A stretch of 64,000 bases of DNA from Piscinibacter sp047600445 (GCF_047600445.1 NZ_JASGKT010000002.1:868001-932000), one strand, 5' to 3'. Numbered from the stretch's first letter, positions 32,342-40,304 are shown. Program-made: numbers and translations. Notes: generated by a model not told the origin, from the sequence alone.

Positions 32342-32468
32342 GCCTAACGTTTGAGCTGAGGGGCGGACGCCGGTGAGACGGCTTGGCCGCGAGGCGGATG
32401 ATAGACAGCGAGAGCCTCGCGGCCAAGGCGGCTTGCCGGTGGCCGTCCCCTCCAGCGAAGGGTTAGGC
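32342..32468 (-). repeat. attC of cassette 18
   Basis: Type II, 127 bp; duplicate of 4275-4401. Confidence 0.95.
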
Positions 32469-33008
32469 CGCACTCGCTGCTTTGTATTGCTGTGCGTGGC
32501 GAAGGAAGGCGAAGAACTCCTCTTCTGAGGTACTTCCCACTTTGGTGACAGGAATGGGAGCAGTTCGCGTGGCCAGCAGGACGGCGAACTCGGCATCAAT
32601 GACGAAGACTGAGACTGCGGACCAGTGAAAGACAGCGGTCATTGAGGTTGTAGTGACCGTCAGGTTGGAAGCCGTGGCCTCAAGGGTGAGAGGCTCCTCG
32701 GCGTGTGGTGCCAAACTGGCCAAGGCCTTGGCGTCCGCAAGGCGAAGGCGGCTGATCCCGACGACGAAGAAAGCGGGAACGATAAACAGAGCTAGTACAG
32801 ACCAGCGGAGCACCGAACGGATGGCTTCATCTTGGTGGTTCGGAGCTACCAAGATGACGAACAATGGAACGGTATACAGCACATAAGCCAACAGCGCCAA
32901 AGGCTTGAGCGACGTTGGCATCGCACCCGCTCGGCGAAGCCTGTCGACGACAAACGCCGAAGCTCGTGAGTAGTCTGACTGCGTGAGACGAAGACTGATT
33001 TGTGCCAC
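32463..33008 (-). CDS. YcxB-like membrane protein, duplicate (cassette 18)
   Basis: A 181-residue protein identical to that of cassette 63 (4396-4941), 28 kb away, with identical attC. Function unknown. Confidence 0.7.
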   Translation of the reverse strand: MAQISLRLTQSDYSRASAFVVDRLRRAGAMPTSLKPLALLAYVLYTVPLFVILVAPNHQDEAIRSVLRWSVLALFIVPAFFVVGISRLRLADAKALASLAPHAEEPLTLEATASNLTVTTTSMTAVFHWSAVSVFVIDAEFAVLLATRTAPIPVTKVGSTSEEEFFAFLRHAQQYKAASAA

Positions 33009-33015
33009 TTGTGCG

Positions 33016-33141
33016 GCCTAACGTTTGAGCTGAGCCGCAAGCGCCGGTGTGGCGCTTGGCCCGCCGGATGGATGATGTACCACTCCAGGAGGCAGGCCAA
33101 GTGCCATGCCGGTGCTTGTCGGCTCCAGCGAAGGGTTAGGC
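33016..33141 (-). repeat. attC of cassette 17
   Basis: Type I, 126 bp, GGAGGCAGGCC variant. Confidence 0.95.
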
Positions 33142-33147
33142 ATCGCC

Positions 33148-33363
33148 TTACAGCGCGGCGACGAACTCCTCATGCGAGACCTCAGCCTGGCGCAAAAGCC
33201 CAGCGAGAGTGCCGACCTTGAGTTCGGCGTGCATTGGAATGACACAGCCCTTGGAGCCACGACGCACAATGACGTGGCTTCCGGACTGGCGAGCCTTCTC
33301 GAACCCGAGCTTCTGCAAAGCCTTGAGCGCTTGGGCGCCAGACACTCGCGGAAGCTTAGGCAT
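33148..33363 (-). CDS. hicA: HicA toxin (cassette 17)
   Basis: A 71-residue protein of classical HicA form: PRVSGAQALKALQKLGFEKARQSGSHVIVRR with the catalytic His in GSH, then VIPMHAELKVGTLAGLLRQAEVSHEEF. It overlaps its antitoxin gene by eight bases. Less similar to the HicA of cassette 60, so the two pairs are independent captures. Confidence 0.92.
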   Translation of the reverse strand: MPKLPRVSGAQALKALQKLGFEKARQSGSHVIVRRGSKGCVIPMHAELKVGTLAGLLRQAEVSHEEFVAAL

Positions 33364-33562
33364 GCGCCGGCACAGAGAAGGTGGTGACCACCGGGTGGCC
33401 GCGAGTGGCAAGGGGGAATTCGCTCAGATAGAGCGCAGTAGCCTCTTGCAGGTTAGCCACAGCCTCTTCCACCGTTTCACCTTGGGTGGTGGTGCCAGTC
33501 TCGGGATTGAGGGCCACGTAGCCGCCTTCATCCGCGGGCGTGAGCACAGCAGTAAGTTCCAT
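33356..33562 (-). CDS. hicB: HicB antitoxin (cassette 17)
   Basis: A 68-residue short HicB: MELTAVLTPADEGGYVALNPETGTTTQGETVEEAVANLQEATALYL is the partial RNase H-like fold, with GETVEEAVANLQEA as the conserved helix. First gene of the cassette, about 60 bases inside the boundary. Confidence 0.92.
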   Translation of the reverse strand: MELTAVLTPADEGGYVALNPETGTTTQGETVEEAVANLQEATALYLSEFPLATRGHPVVTTFSVPAHA

Positions 33563-33620
33563 CGCGAACCTCCGACGATAGGGTCTGAGCCGGATTGTCG
33601 CTCAGACGCTGGTTTGCGAT

Positions 33621-33746
33621 GCCTAACGTTTGAGCTGAGCCGCGGGCGCCGGCGTGGTGCTTGGCCCGCGAGACGGATGATAAGAACCACCGGCTCGCGG
33701 GCCAAGTGCCATGCCGGTGCACGTCGGCTCCAGCGAAGGGTTAGGC
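33621..33746 (-). repeat. attC of cassette 16
   Basis: Type I, 126 bp. Confidence 0.95.
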
Positions 33747-34142
33747 CGCATCTCTATTCACCCAAGACGAGCTGTGTTCAGGGTTTGGGCCGAACCAGTG
33801 CGCTTTGCCGGCCTTGACCAAGAAGCCAACAGTCGCCGCGAGGGCAAGAGCGTTGCCGAGAGGAAGTGCGAACAGAAGAACTTTGAACCAGACTTGTTCG
33901 CCTACGGATGGTTGATAGATGGCTATGACTATGAGCCCAGACAGAGCGATTGCGAACTGGCATAGCCAACTAAACGAGTACGCTGCCCAACGACATTGAT
34001 AACGTGAGTAGGTCTCGCCGCTCATTGGCTGCGGACCTATCCAGGTGAAAGCCACTCGTGCCAAGACGCTCTGCGGATTCCGGCGGAGAAACCAGAGCAC
34101 GGCATAGACAACAAGCCAGAAGGTGAGGATTTGCTCTGCCAC
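33741..34142 (-). CDS. Three-helix membrane protein (cassette 16)
   Basis: A 133-residue protein starting at GTG, (V)AEQILTFWLVVYAVL, immediately at the boundary. Hydrophobic segments at about 4-19, 59-76 and 88-110. Family not recognised. Stop TAA from attC, so the gene fills the cassette. Confidence 0.65.
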   Translation of the reverse strand: MAEQILTFWLVVYAVLWFLRRNPQSVLARVAFTWIGPQPMSGETYSRYQCRWAAYSFSWLCQFAIALSGLIVIAIYQPSVGEQVWFKVLLFALPLGNALALAATVGFLVKAGKAHWFGPNPEHSSSWVNRDAA

Positions 34143-34147
34143 TTGCG

Positions 34148-34274
34148 GCCTAACGTTTGAGCTGAGGGGCGGACGCCGGTGAGACGGCTTGGCCGCGAGG
34201 CGGATGATAGACAGCGAGCGCCTCGCGGCCAAGCTGGCTTGCCGGTGGCCGTCCCCTCCAGCGAAGGGTTAGCC
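34148..34274 (-). repeat. attC of cassette 15 (R'' GTTAGCC)
   Basis: Type II, 127 bp, with the GTTAGCC core paired to GGCTAAC at 34740. Confidence 0.93.
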
Positions 34275-34275
34275 G

Positions 34276-34731
34276 TCACTGAGCGAACAGCGGATGCTTT
34301 GACCGTAGCTCCGAAACGCTGGCGGTGAACTCCACTGCCTTTGCGTTCTCGCGGGTGACCTTGAAGCCAAGGCGAGCATGGAAGGCCATAGACAGGTGGT
34401 TGGTCTTGTAGACATTGGAACGCAGAGACTCAATGCCCCGGCGCGATGCGATGTGTAGAAGCTGACCGAACAGAGAGCGGAATATCGCTGCACTGCGGTG
34501 CTCGGGATGCGTGCTGAAGCCTGTGACGAACCACCGACCCGCCTCTTGTGGTTGAAGCATGGCGTAGGCAACAAGAGCGCCTTGGCGGCGCACGACTGCG
34601 ACCTCGGAGACGGGGAGCAGGTTCTCGATCGAGTGGCGAAGACGCACTGGATCAAGCGCATCACCGGCTCGCTCCGTGTGTTCACGCAGCGTCAGAAGAT
34701 CGAGCTCGAGGATTTCGTCGACTTGGGGCAC
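34276..34731 (-). CDS. GNAT-family acetyltransferase, paralogue (cassette 15)
   Basis: A 151-residue protein closely related to that of cassette 42 (17725-18180), with the same GTG start, GxxTHPEHRSAAI loop and N-x-x-S-M-A-F-x-x-R-L-G-F ending. About 16 substitutions and no frameshift. Both copies share the otherwise rare GTTAGCC cores, so they descend from one cassette. Confidence 0.8.
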   Translation of the reverse strand: MPQVDEILELDLLTLREHTERAGDALDPVRLRHSIENLLPVSEVAVVRRQGALVAYAMLQPQEAGRWFVTGFSTHPEHRSAAIFRSLFGQLLHIASRRGIESLRSNVYKTNHLSMAFHARLGFKVTRENAKAVEFTASVSELRSKHPLFAQ

Positions 34732-34739
34732 TTGCTGAC

Positions 34740-34865
34740 GGCTAACGTTGGAGCTAACCGGCCTGCCACGGCATGCGGCTTGGCCCGCGTGACGCATGAT
34801 AGGCAGAGGCGTTACGTGGGCCAAGCCGCATGCCGTGGCAGGTCCGGTTGAGCGAGAGGTTAGGC
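34740..34865 (-). repeat. attC of cassette 14
   Basis: 126 bp, GTTGGAGCTAACCGGCCTGCC left arm; left core GGCTAAC. Confidence 0.93.
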
Positions 34866-35219
34866 CTCGCCTGCAAGCGGTGCCTTTCGACCGCGTTTTG
34901 CCGTTCGCACAGGCTTGCCGTCTTCGAGGGTAGGCACGAGGAGATCTTCTAAGGTTAGTGGGGGAACTTGCAAGAGATGAGCCCACTTCTTGGTCGTCTC
35001 AACGATTGGCATCGCTGTTAACAGGCTCGGGTTTGGACTGCCATCCATGCAGGCAAGTTGCGTTAAATATAGCAGTGTGATAGGCGTGACCTCATCCTCT
35101 GGGTGTCCTGCAGCTCGTGCAAGTCTTCTTCGAATTTCCGTTGCGTCAGCTGAGAACTGTTTCTTCTGTGGGGCGGTCATCGCCTGGAGGAAGCGCAGGA
35201 GCGGGGTTGCGGTCTTCAT
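34860..35219 (-). CDS. Hypothetical protein (cassette 14)
   Basis: A 119-residue soluble protein (MKTATPLLRFLQAMTAPQKKQFSADATEIRR...). N-terminal helices with Ala-Gln-rich turns resemble small helix-turn-helix-type proteins, but no clear DNA-binding motif is seen; the tail is basic (RTAKRGRKAPLAGEA). Unassigned. Stop TAA from attC. The bases 35220-35315 upstream hold nothing recognisable. Confidence 0.62.
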   Translation of the reverse strand: MKTATPLLRFLQAMTAPQKKQFSADATEIRRRLARAAGHPEDEVTPITLLYLTQLACMDGSPNPSLLTAMPIVETTKKWAHLLQVPPLTLEDLLVPTLEDGKPVRTAKRGRKAPLAGEA

Positions 35220-35315
35220 GTGTTTTGGTTGAGCCTTGGCTTCTTAGATTTGTCCTGTGTAGTTCATGCCGAAAGCGTTGATGCTGCTGGAGCACTGCGC
35301 GGCCTTCGCTGCGAG

Positions 35316-35442
35316 GCCTAACGTTTGAGCTGAGGGGCGGGCGCCGGAAAGACGGCTTGGCCGCGAGGCGGATGATAGACAGTGAGCGCCTCGCGGCCAA
35401 GCTGGCTTGCCGGTGGCCGTCCCCTCGAGCGACCAGTTAGGC
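35316..35442 (-). repeat. attC of cassette 13
   Basis: Type II, 127 bp. Confidence 0.95.
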
Positions 35443-35818
35443 AGCGGGTTTTCTTGTGGCCGACAGCCAGGCTACGAGGCAGCGGTGTTGAGCAGCCTTG
35501 GCTGGCGCTGCAACCTTGCGAGAAGCCCCGGGGCGACTTGACTTGGTTGAGAGCACCACCAAAGCCACTTGATTGACGAAGGGCAAACTGCCGTTGCCAA
35601 GGACGCAGGGCTGGGGAAGCGAGCTTGGCCGAGGCGCTGGCCTTATGGCACCAACGGTGCCCAAGTTGCCAAAGCGCAAGACGATGAACCCTAGCGGTGA
35701 GTTCGTTGAAACGCGAGCCGCAACCGCTGCACACCCGATTTGCTGCTGCCGGCGCCCAGTGCAGCGACCGAGCTTTGGTATTCAGCAAAGCGACGAGTAC
35801 CAACCGAACTGACCTGCT
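35443..35818 (-). repeat. Reiterated 376-bp cassette, copy 5 (cassette 13)
   Basis: Variant with TTCTTGTGGCCGACAGCC and GCTGGCGCTG; 80-codon minus frame open (35437-35679). Followed by the GTTAGGG cassette 12, repeating the order of cassettes 50 and 49. Confidence 0.78.
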
Positions 35819-35944
35819 GCCTAACGTTTGAGCTGAGCCGCGGGCGCCGGTGTGGCGCTGGGCCCGCCGGATGGATGATGTACCACTCCAGGAGGCGGGC
35901 CAAATGCCATGCCGGTGCACGTCGGCTCCAGCGAAGGGTTAGGG
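35819..35944 (-). repeat. attC of cassette 12 (R'' GTTAGGG)
   Basis: Type I, 126 bp, ending GTTAGGG. Confidence 0.93.
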
Positions 35945-36048
35945 CTCACTGGTTGCGTGACTCAGTGGTTGCGCAGCGCAAACGCGAGGAGCGTACCCCG
36001 GCGCCAGATGCGACCAGGCACGGCACAACGAGTTGCCTCAGACGGCTA

Positions 36049-36258
36049 CTAAACCGTACCACCGCTTGAGGATGACTCAGGCGTATGCGCTGAACCGAGG
36101 GGTTTGTCTTGCTCGGCCGGAGCGAATGGCCCCTGAGTTTGCTGCCTGAGGTAGCGCTCGCCAGCGGGAGAGTTGAATGCCTTGTAGAGCTTGGCAAACG
36201 CCAGCACCAGGACGACCACCGCGCAAGCTATTGCGACCCACTGCATGGAATGGCTCAT
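36049..36258 (-). CDS. Small single-helix membrane protein, paralogue (cassette 12)
   Basis: A 69-residue paralogue of the cassette 49 protein (13399-13608) with the same AAGGAGAG ribosome site (here before GTACCAATG), helix at about 7-24 and SSSSGGTV tail. The attC differs (type I here, chimeric there) although the insert is the same family. Confidence 0.68.
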   Translation of the reverse strand: MSHSMQWVAIACAVVVLVLAFAKLYKAFNSPAGERYLRQQTQGPFAPAEQDKPLGSAHTPESSSSGGTV

Positions 36259-36384
36259 TGGTACTCTCCTTGGCTCTGGGGCGGATGATGCACGAAAGTT
36301 GGCCGGCTTGGGGCGCTGCTTGCCCGGCCTTCTGCCCGATGAACAGCCAAGCTCGGCGCGCTGCGCTGGCGCTGCTGCTGTGAG

Positions 36385-36511
36385 CCCTAACGTTTGAGCT
36401 GAGGGGCGGACGCCGGTGAGGCGGCTTGGCCGCGAGGCGGATGATAGACAGCCAGAGCCTCGCGGCCAAGCTGGCTTGCCGGTGGCCGTCCCCTCGAGCG
36501 ACCAGTTAGGC
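36385..36511 (-). repeat. attC of cassette 11
   Basis: Type II, 127 bp; left core CCCTAAC belongs to the neighbouring GTTAGGG cassette. Otherwise like 18786-18912. Confidence 0.93.
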
Positions 36512-36887
36512 AGCGGGTTTTCTGGTGACGGACAGCCAGGCTACCAGGCAGCGGTGTTGAGCAGCCTTGGCTGACGCTGCAACCTTGCGAGAAGCCCCGG
36601 GGCGACTTGACTTGGCTGAGAGCACCACCAAAGCCACTTGATTGACGAAGGGCAAGCTGCCGTTGCCAAGGACGCAGGGCTGGGGAGGCGAGCTTGGCCG
36701 AGGCGCTGGCCTTATGGCACCAACGGTGCCCAAGTTGCCAAAGCGCAAGACGATGAACCCTAGCGGTGAGTTCGTTGAAACGCGAACCGCAACCGCTGCA
36801 CACCCGATTTGCTGCTGCCGGCGCCCAGTGCAGCGACCGAGCTTTGGTATTCAGCAAAGCGACGAGTACCAACCGAATCGGCCTGCT
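36512..36887 (-). repeat. Reiterated 376-bp cassette, copy 6 (cassette 11)
   Basis: Identical by eye to copy 3 (18913-19288), attC included. Confidence 0.8.
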
Positions 36888-37013
36888 GCCTAACGTTTGA
36901 GCTGAGCCGCGGGCGCCGGTGTGGCGCTTGGCCCGCCGGATGGATGATGTACCACTCCAGGAGGCGGGCCAAGTGCCATGCCGGTGCACGTCGGCTCCAG
37001 CGAAGGGTTAGGC
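36888..37013 (-). repeat. attC of cassette 10
   Basis: Type I, 126 bp. Confidence 0.95.
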
Positions 37014-37017
37014 CTTG

Positions 37018-37365
37018 CTACGTGGCTGCAAGTGCGATGGCTGTGCCCGCGACGAGGAAGGCCCAAGCACCCAGCGTGACCAGCATGTTGCGACGCGACT
37101 CATGATGGGTGAGAAACAGATGCCCGAGCAGACTGGTGATGCCTGACATGCCGCCAGTAGCTGCGATTGCTAGGACAACGCCGAGGTAGACCAAGTGGAA
37201 GGCCCAAGGCAGCGACAGCCATGTATACGCTGCCACCCGCCCACTACCGAGCGCAAGAGCCAAGCCCAAGTACAGGGAAAGTTCGAACAGCGGGACGCAG
37301 AGGGCCACTGCAAGTGCTCTTGTGGCCAGGTTCTCGGTGTTGCCGGAATCGGGCTGAGTTCTCAC
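37018..37365 (-). CDS. Three-helix membrane protein (cassette 10)
   Basis: A 115-residue protein (MRTQPDSGNTENLATRALAVALCV...) with hydrophobic segments at about 16-42, 48-72 and 94-113. Family not recognised. About 95 bases between its start and the boundary show nothing recognisable. Confidence 0.63.
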   Translation of the reverse strand: MRTQPDSGNTENLATRALAVALCVPLFELSLYLGLALALGSGRVAAYTWLSLPWAFHLVYLGVVLAIAATGGMSGITSLLGHLFLTHHESRRNMLVTLGAWAFLVAGTAIALAAT

Positions 37366-37460
37366 GCGGGCTGCTTAGCTTGGCTGACGTTGTGAACTGC
37401 TCACAGCGCCGAATGCGCCTGAACTCCAGTTCCCAGGTAGGTCACTATGTGGCCTGCAAG

Positions 37461-37589
37461 GCCTAACGTTCGAGCTGAGCAGCACGCGGAGGCAGGCAGT
37501 GTAAGCCCGGGTTGAGACAATGTACGGAGTATCTCGGCCCGGGCTTATACTGCCTGCCGTAGCGCGTCGGCTCGAGCGAGTTGTTAGGC
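37461..37589 (-). repeat. attC of cassette 9
   Basis: 129 bp, GTTCGAGCTGAGCAGCACGCGG left arm, inner arms AAGCCCGGG / CCCGGGCTT. Confidence 0.94.
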
Positions 37590-37590
37590 C

Positions 37591-38028
37591 TCACCTTGCG
37601 CTGCCGCTCTGATATTGGCATTTTCGTTCTTCTGCCTTCCATTGGCCACCGCTGTCTAGGCACCTGTCTTGGGCGATAAAGTCGCGCGCCAGCGAGTAGC
37701 CGTTCCATGCGGCCGTAGCAACTGCAACGGCGAGCGTGATGCCAAGGATTGTAGAAAGCCCGTACCACGCTATGCGGGCGATTGAGAACTCTTTGCCCTC
37801 AGCCCTTTTCTCGAAGTAGCGCGTACCTTGCTTCATACCTGGAAGCGACATGAAGAAATGTGCTGCCCCTTCGACGGCAGCGTTTGCCAAGAGGCCCATA
37901 GGCACGATGGCGACTGCCCACAAACACCACTTCACCAAGCCTTCAGGCTGCAACAACATCAGGGCAACCGCTGCAGCGATACCACCCGCGAGCCAGAGCC
38001 ACAGCAGAAGGAGGAGTTTGCGGGGCAT
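37591..38028 (-). CDS. Membrane protein with C-terminal CLDSGGQW motif (cassette 9)
   Basis: A 145-residue protein (MPRKLLLLLWLWLAGGIAAAV...) with helices at about 4-25, 34-52 and 90-108, and the tail DFIAQDRCLDSGGQWKAEERKC. The tail matches that of the cassette 41 protein (CLDSGGRW, second Cys nine or ten residues on), while the rest differs. A shared small exported Cys-bridged motif is inferred. Confidence 0.66.
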   Translation of the reverse strand: MPRKLLLLLWLWLAGGIAAAVALMLLQPEGLVKWCLWAVAIVPMGLLANAAVEGAAHFFMSLPGMKQGTRYFEKRAEGKEFSIARIAWYGLSTILGITLAVAVATAAWNGYSLARDFIAQDRCLDSGGQWKAEERKCQYQSGSAR

Positions 38029-38052
38029 GAGCGGCGGGGTTTGGATTGTGAG

Positions 38053-38178
38053 GCCTAACGTTGGAGCTGAGCCGCGTGCGCCGGTGTGGCGCTTGGCCCG
38101 CGAGGCGGATGATAAGAACCAGAGCCTCGCGGGCCAAGTGCCATGCCGGTGCACGTCGGCTCCAGCGAAGGGTTAGGC
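38053..38178 (-). repeat. attC of cassette 8
   Basis: Type I, 126 bp, GTTGGAGCTGAG. Confidence 0.95.
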
Positions 38179-38303
38179 CGCGCTTTTCGTTTGGCTGCTC
38201 AACAATTGACTGCACTTGCGGGAGGCTTACTTCGTAAGCGGGCGCCCCCAAGGCGTGCAGGCTTGAGGTGCTGGCACAGTAGGGCTATGGCAGCACGCGG
38301 CGG

Positions 38304-38600
38304 CTACTCATAGATCTTGCCACAGTAGAGAAACACAGCAAACCTTTTCCACGAATTGGATGGATCGAGTCCTTGCGTGAGACCGAAGTTGGTTGATTCG
38401 GCCCAAGCTGATGCAGCCCCGAGGAAGGCTTCTATCGTTCGGTTTTCCCAGCCGTTTGCGCCTGGACCGTACGGACTTGATGGGGACGGGCGTTCCTTCT
38501 CGTCCTCCTCGATCCTGTCGAGCCGAAGGGCATTGACGAACGCAAGCAAAGTAGCTTCGTCTTTGACTAGATCAAGAAGATCGTGGGGATCGGTGGCCAT
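38304..38600 (-). CDS. DUF7660-like protein (cassette 8)
   Basis: A 98-residue acidic protein: DLLDLVKDEATLLAFVNALRLDRIEEDEKE, then GWENRTIEAFLGAASAWAES and SNSWKRFAVFLYCGKIYE. This WENxTIExFLxAAxAWAE...FAxxLYxGKIYE pattern is typical of a family of small proteins (DUF7660 as I recall it) often found in accessory regions; function unknown. About 125 non-coding bases lie before its attC. Confidence 0.75.
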   Translation of the reverse strand: MATDPHDLLDLVKDEATLLAFVNALRLDRIEEDEKERPSPSSPYGPGANGWENRTIEAFLGAASAWAESTNFGLTQGLDPSNSWKRFAVFLYCGKIYE

Positions 38601-38622
38601 GACTTCGAGCGCAGGCTGTGCG

Positions 38623-38749
38623 GCCTAACGTTTGAGCTGAGGGGCGGACGCCGGCAAGCCGGCTTGGCCGCGAGGCGGATGATAGACAGTGAGCGCCTCG
38701 CGGCCAAGCTGGCTTGCCGGTGGCCGTCCCCTCGAGCGACCAGTTAGGC
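38623..38749 (-). repeat. attC of cassette 7
   Basis: Type II, 127 bp. Confidence 0.95.
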
Positions 38750-39127
38750 AGCGGGTTTTCTGGTGACGGACAGCCAGGCTACCAGGCAGCGGTGTTGAGC
38801 AGCCTTGGCTGGCGCTGCAACCTTGCGAGAAGCCCCGTGGCGACTTGACTTGGTTGTGAGAGCACCACCAAAGCCACTTGATTGACGAAGGGCAAACTGC
38901 CGTTGCCAAGGACGCAGGGCTGGGGAAGCGAGCTTGGCCGAGGCGCTGGCCTTATGGCACCAACGGTGCCCAAGTTGCCAAAGCGCAAGACGATGAACCC
39001 TAGCGGTGAGTTCGTTGAAACGCGAACCGCAACCGCTGCACACCCGATTTGCTGCTGCCGGCACCCAGTGCAGCGACCGAGCTTTGGTATTCAGCAACGC
39101 GACGAGTACCAACCGAATCGGCCTGCT
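38750..39127 (-). repeat. Reiterated cassette, copy 7 (cassette 7, 378 bp)
   Basis: Carries two extra bases (GGTTGTGAGAGC for GGTTGAGAGC at about 38856) that shift the 80-codon minus frame found in the other six copies. If that frame is a gene, this copy is broken. Confidence 0.75.
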
Positions 39128-39254
39128 GCCTAACGTTTGAGCTGAGGGGCGGCCACCGGCAAGCCGGCTTGGCCGCGAGGCGGATGATGGACAGCGAGCG
39201 CAACGCGGCCAGGGACGGCTGCCGTAGCACGTCAGCTCGAGCGAAGGGTTAGGC
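39128..39254 (-). repeat. attC of cassette 6 (type II/IV chimera)
   Basis: 127 bp; left arm is type II (GGGGCGGCCACCGGCAAGCCGG) but from about 39195 the right arm is type IV (GCGCAACGCGGCCAGGGACG), so inner arms pair poorly. Confidence 0.9.
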
Positions 39255-39671
39255 CGCACTTCGCGACTCAGCCAACGCCTTGAGTTTGGCTAGCGTGACC
39301 GGAAGCCCCGAGTTCAACTGCTTGGTGAGCATGCCGCCCAGGAAGATGGTGAGCGGCCCGGAGAAGGTAACCCTGTGGATGACCTCGGTCAGCCCTTGCT
39401 CGGGTACCAGTTCGTGCTCGAACACCATGCGAAACAGCGGGATCTTCGACTCGACCGTGAAGTGGCTGTCGCGAACCGCGTGCGTAAGGACCATTGGAAC
39501 GGTGTTGCCCTTGGTAGGCGTGAGCCGGCCCCGGCTTCCAACCTCAAACGGGCCTTCAAGGAAGGCAACCTTCGTGTCAGGATCCCAGGTGTGCCAGTTC
39601 TGCACGTCCTCGTAGATGCGGAAGATGACCTCAGGGGCGGCAGAGACCTTGATGCGATGTTCGACTTGCAT
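39249..39671 (-). CDS. SRPBCC-family (polyketide cyclase/START-like) protein (cassette 6)
   Basis: A 140-residue protein of the SRPBCC fold: MQVEHRIKVSAAPEVIFRIYEDVQNWHTWDPDTKVAF is the typical opening (xxxIxxSxxxVWxxxxDxxxWxxWDP), followed by strands GPFEVGSRGRLTPT and FTVESKIPLFRMVFEHELVP, and a C-terminal long helix LTKQLNSGLPVTLAKLKALAE. Such proteins bind hydrophobic ligands; ligand unknown. Stop TAA from attC. Confidence 0.88.
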   Translation of the reverse strand: MQVEHRIKVSAAPEVIFRIYEDVQNWHTWDPDTKVAFLEGPFEVGSRGRLTPTKGNTVPMVLTHAVRDSHFTVESKIPLFRMVFEHELVPEQGLTEVIHRVTFSGPLTIFLGGMLTKQLNSGLPVTLAKLKALAESRSAA

Positions 39672-39743
39672 GGACCAAGAAGAGTGTGAAGACACCCCGT
39701 TCAACGCACCGCTGCCGCAAGGGCGGACAGGCGGGCTTGTGCG

Positions 39744-39870
39744 GCCTAACGTTTGAGCTGAGGGGCGGACGCCGGTGAGCCGGCTTGGCCGCGAGGCGGA
39801 TGATAGACAGCAAGAGCCTCGCGGCCAAGGCGGCTTGCCGGTGGCCGTCCACTCCAGCGAAGGGTTAGGC
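39744..39870 (-). repeat. attC of cassette 5
   Basis: Type II, 127 bp. Confidence 0.95.
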
Positions 39871-39883
39871 GTCGTTGCGGGAC

Positions 39884-40279
39884 TCAAGCGATGTGCGTGA
39901 CCTCACCCGGCACCTGAACCCAGGAGTGCATGCGCTCCTCGTAGACGGAGAAGGAGGGCGCTGGAAAGGAGGGATCGGCGAATGCCCCGACGGGGATGGC
40001 GACGAACTCCTCGAGCCCGAACATTGTGTAGTACACCGTGGCACCGCAGTGCGGACAGAAGCCGAAGGTGACGTGTGTTCCTTCGTCCCCCACGCGGACA
40101 AACTGAGTGACGTTGCCGCTGATAGCAACGGCTGCCTTGGGGAAGCGTGCCTGAGCGCCAAACACACTGCCTGTGCGACGCTGACAAGCCAGGCAGTGGC
40201 AAACGGATACGCGAACTGGTTCTGAAGTGACCAGTGCTCGCAATTGACCGCAGCTACAAGAGGCAGTGCGCTGAGTCAT
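39884..40279 (-). CDS. GFA-family zinc protein (cassette 5)
   Basis: A 131-residue protein with the GFA zinc pattern: CSCGQLRALV, VCHCLACQRRTGSVFGAQARF, and FGFCPHCGATVYY, followed by IPVGAFADPSFPAPSFSVYEERMHSWV, the conserved end of the family. Role in glutathione-adduct chemistry is known only for a few relatives. Unlike the GFA gene of cassette 61 it lies on the normal cassette strand with no regulator. Confidence 0.92.
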   Translation of the reverse strand: MTQRTASCSCGQLRALVTSEPVRVSVCHCLACQRRTGSVFGAQARFPKAAVAISGNVTQFVRVGDEGTHVTFGFCPHCGATVYYTMFGLEEFVAIPVGAFADPSFPAPSFSVYEERMHSWVQVPGEVTHIA

Positions 40280-40304
40280 ACGGCTGTTGGGGTTGGTTTG
40301 CGAC

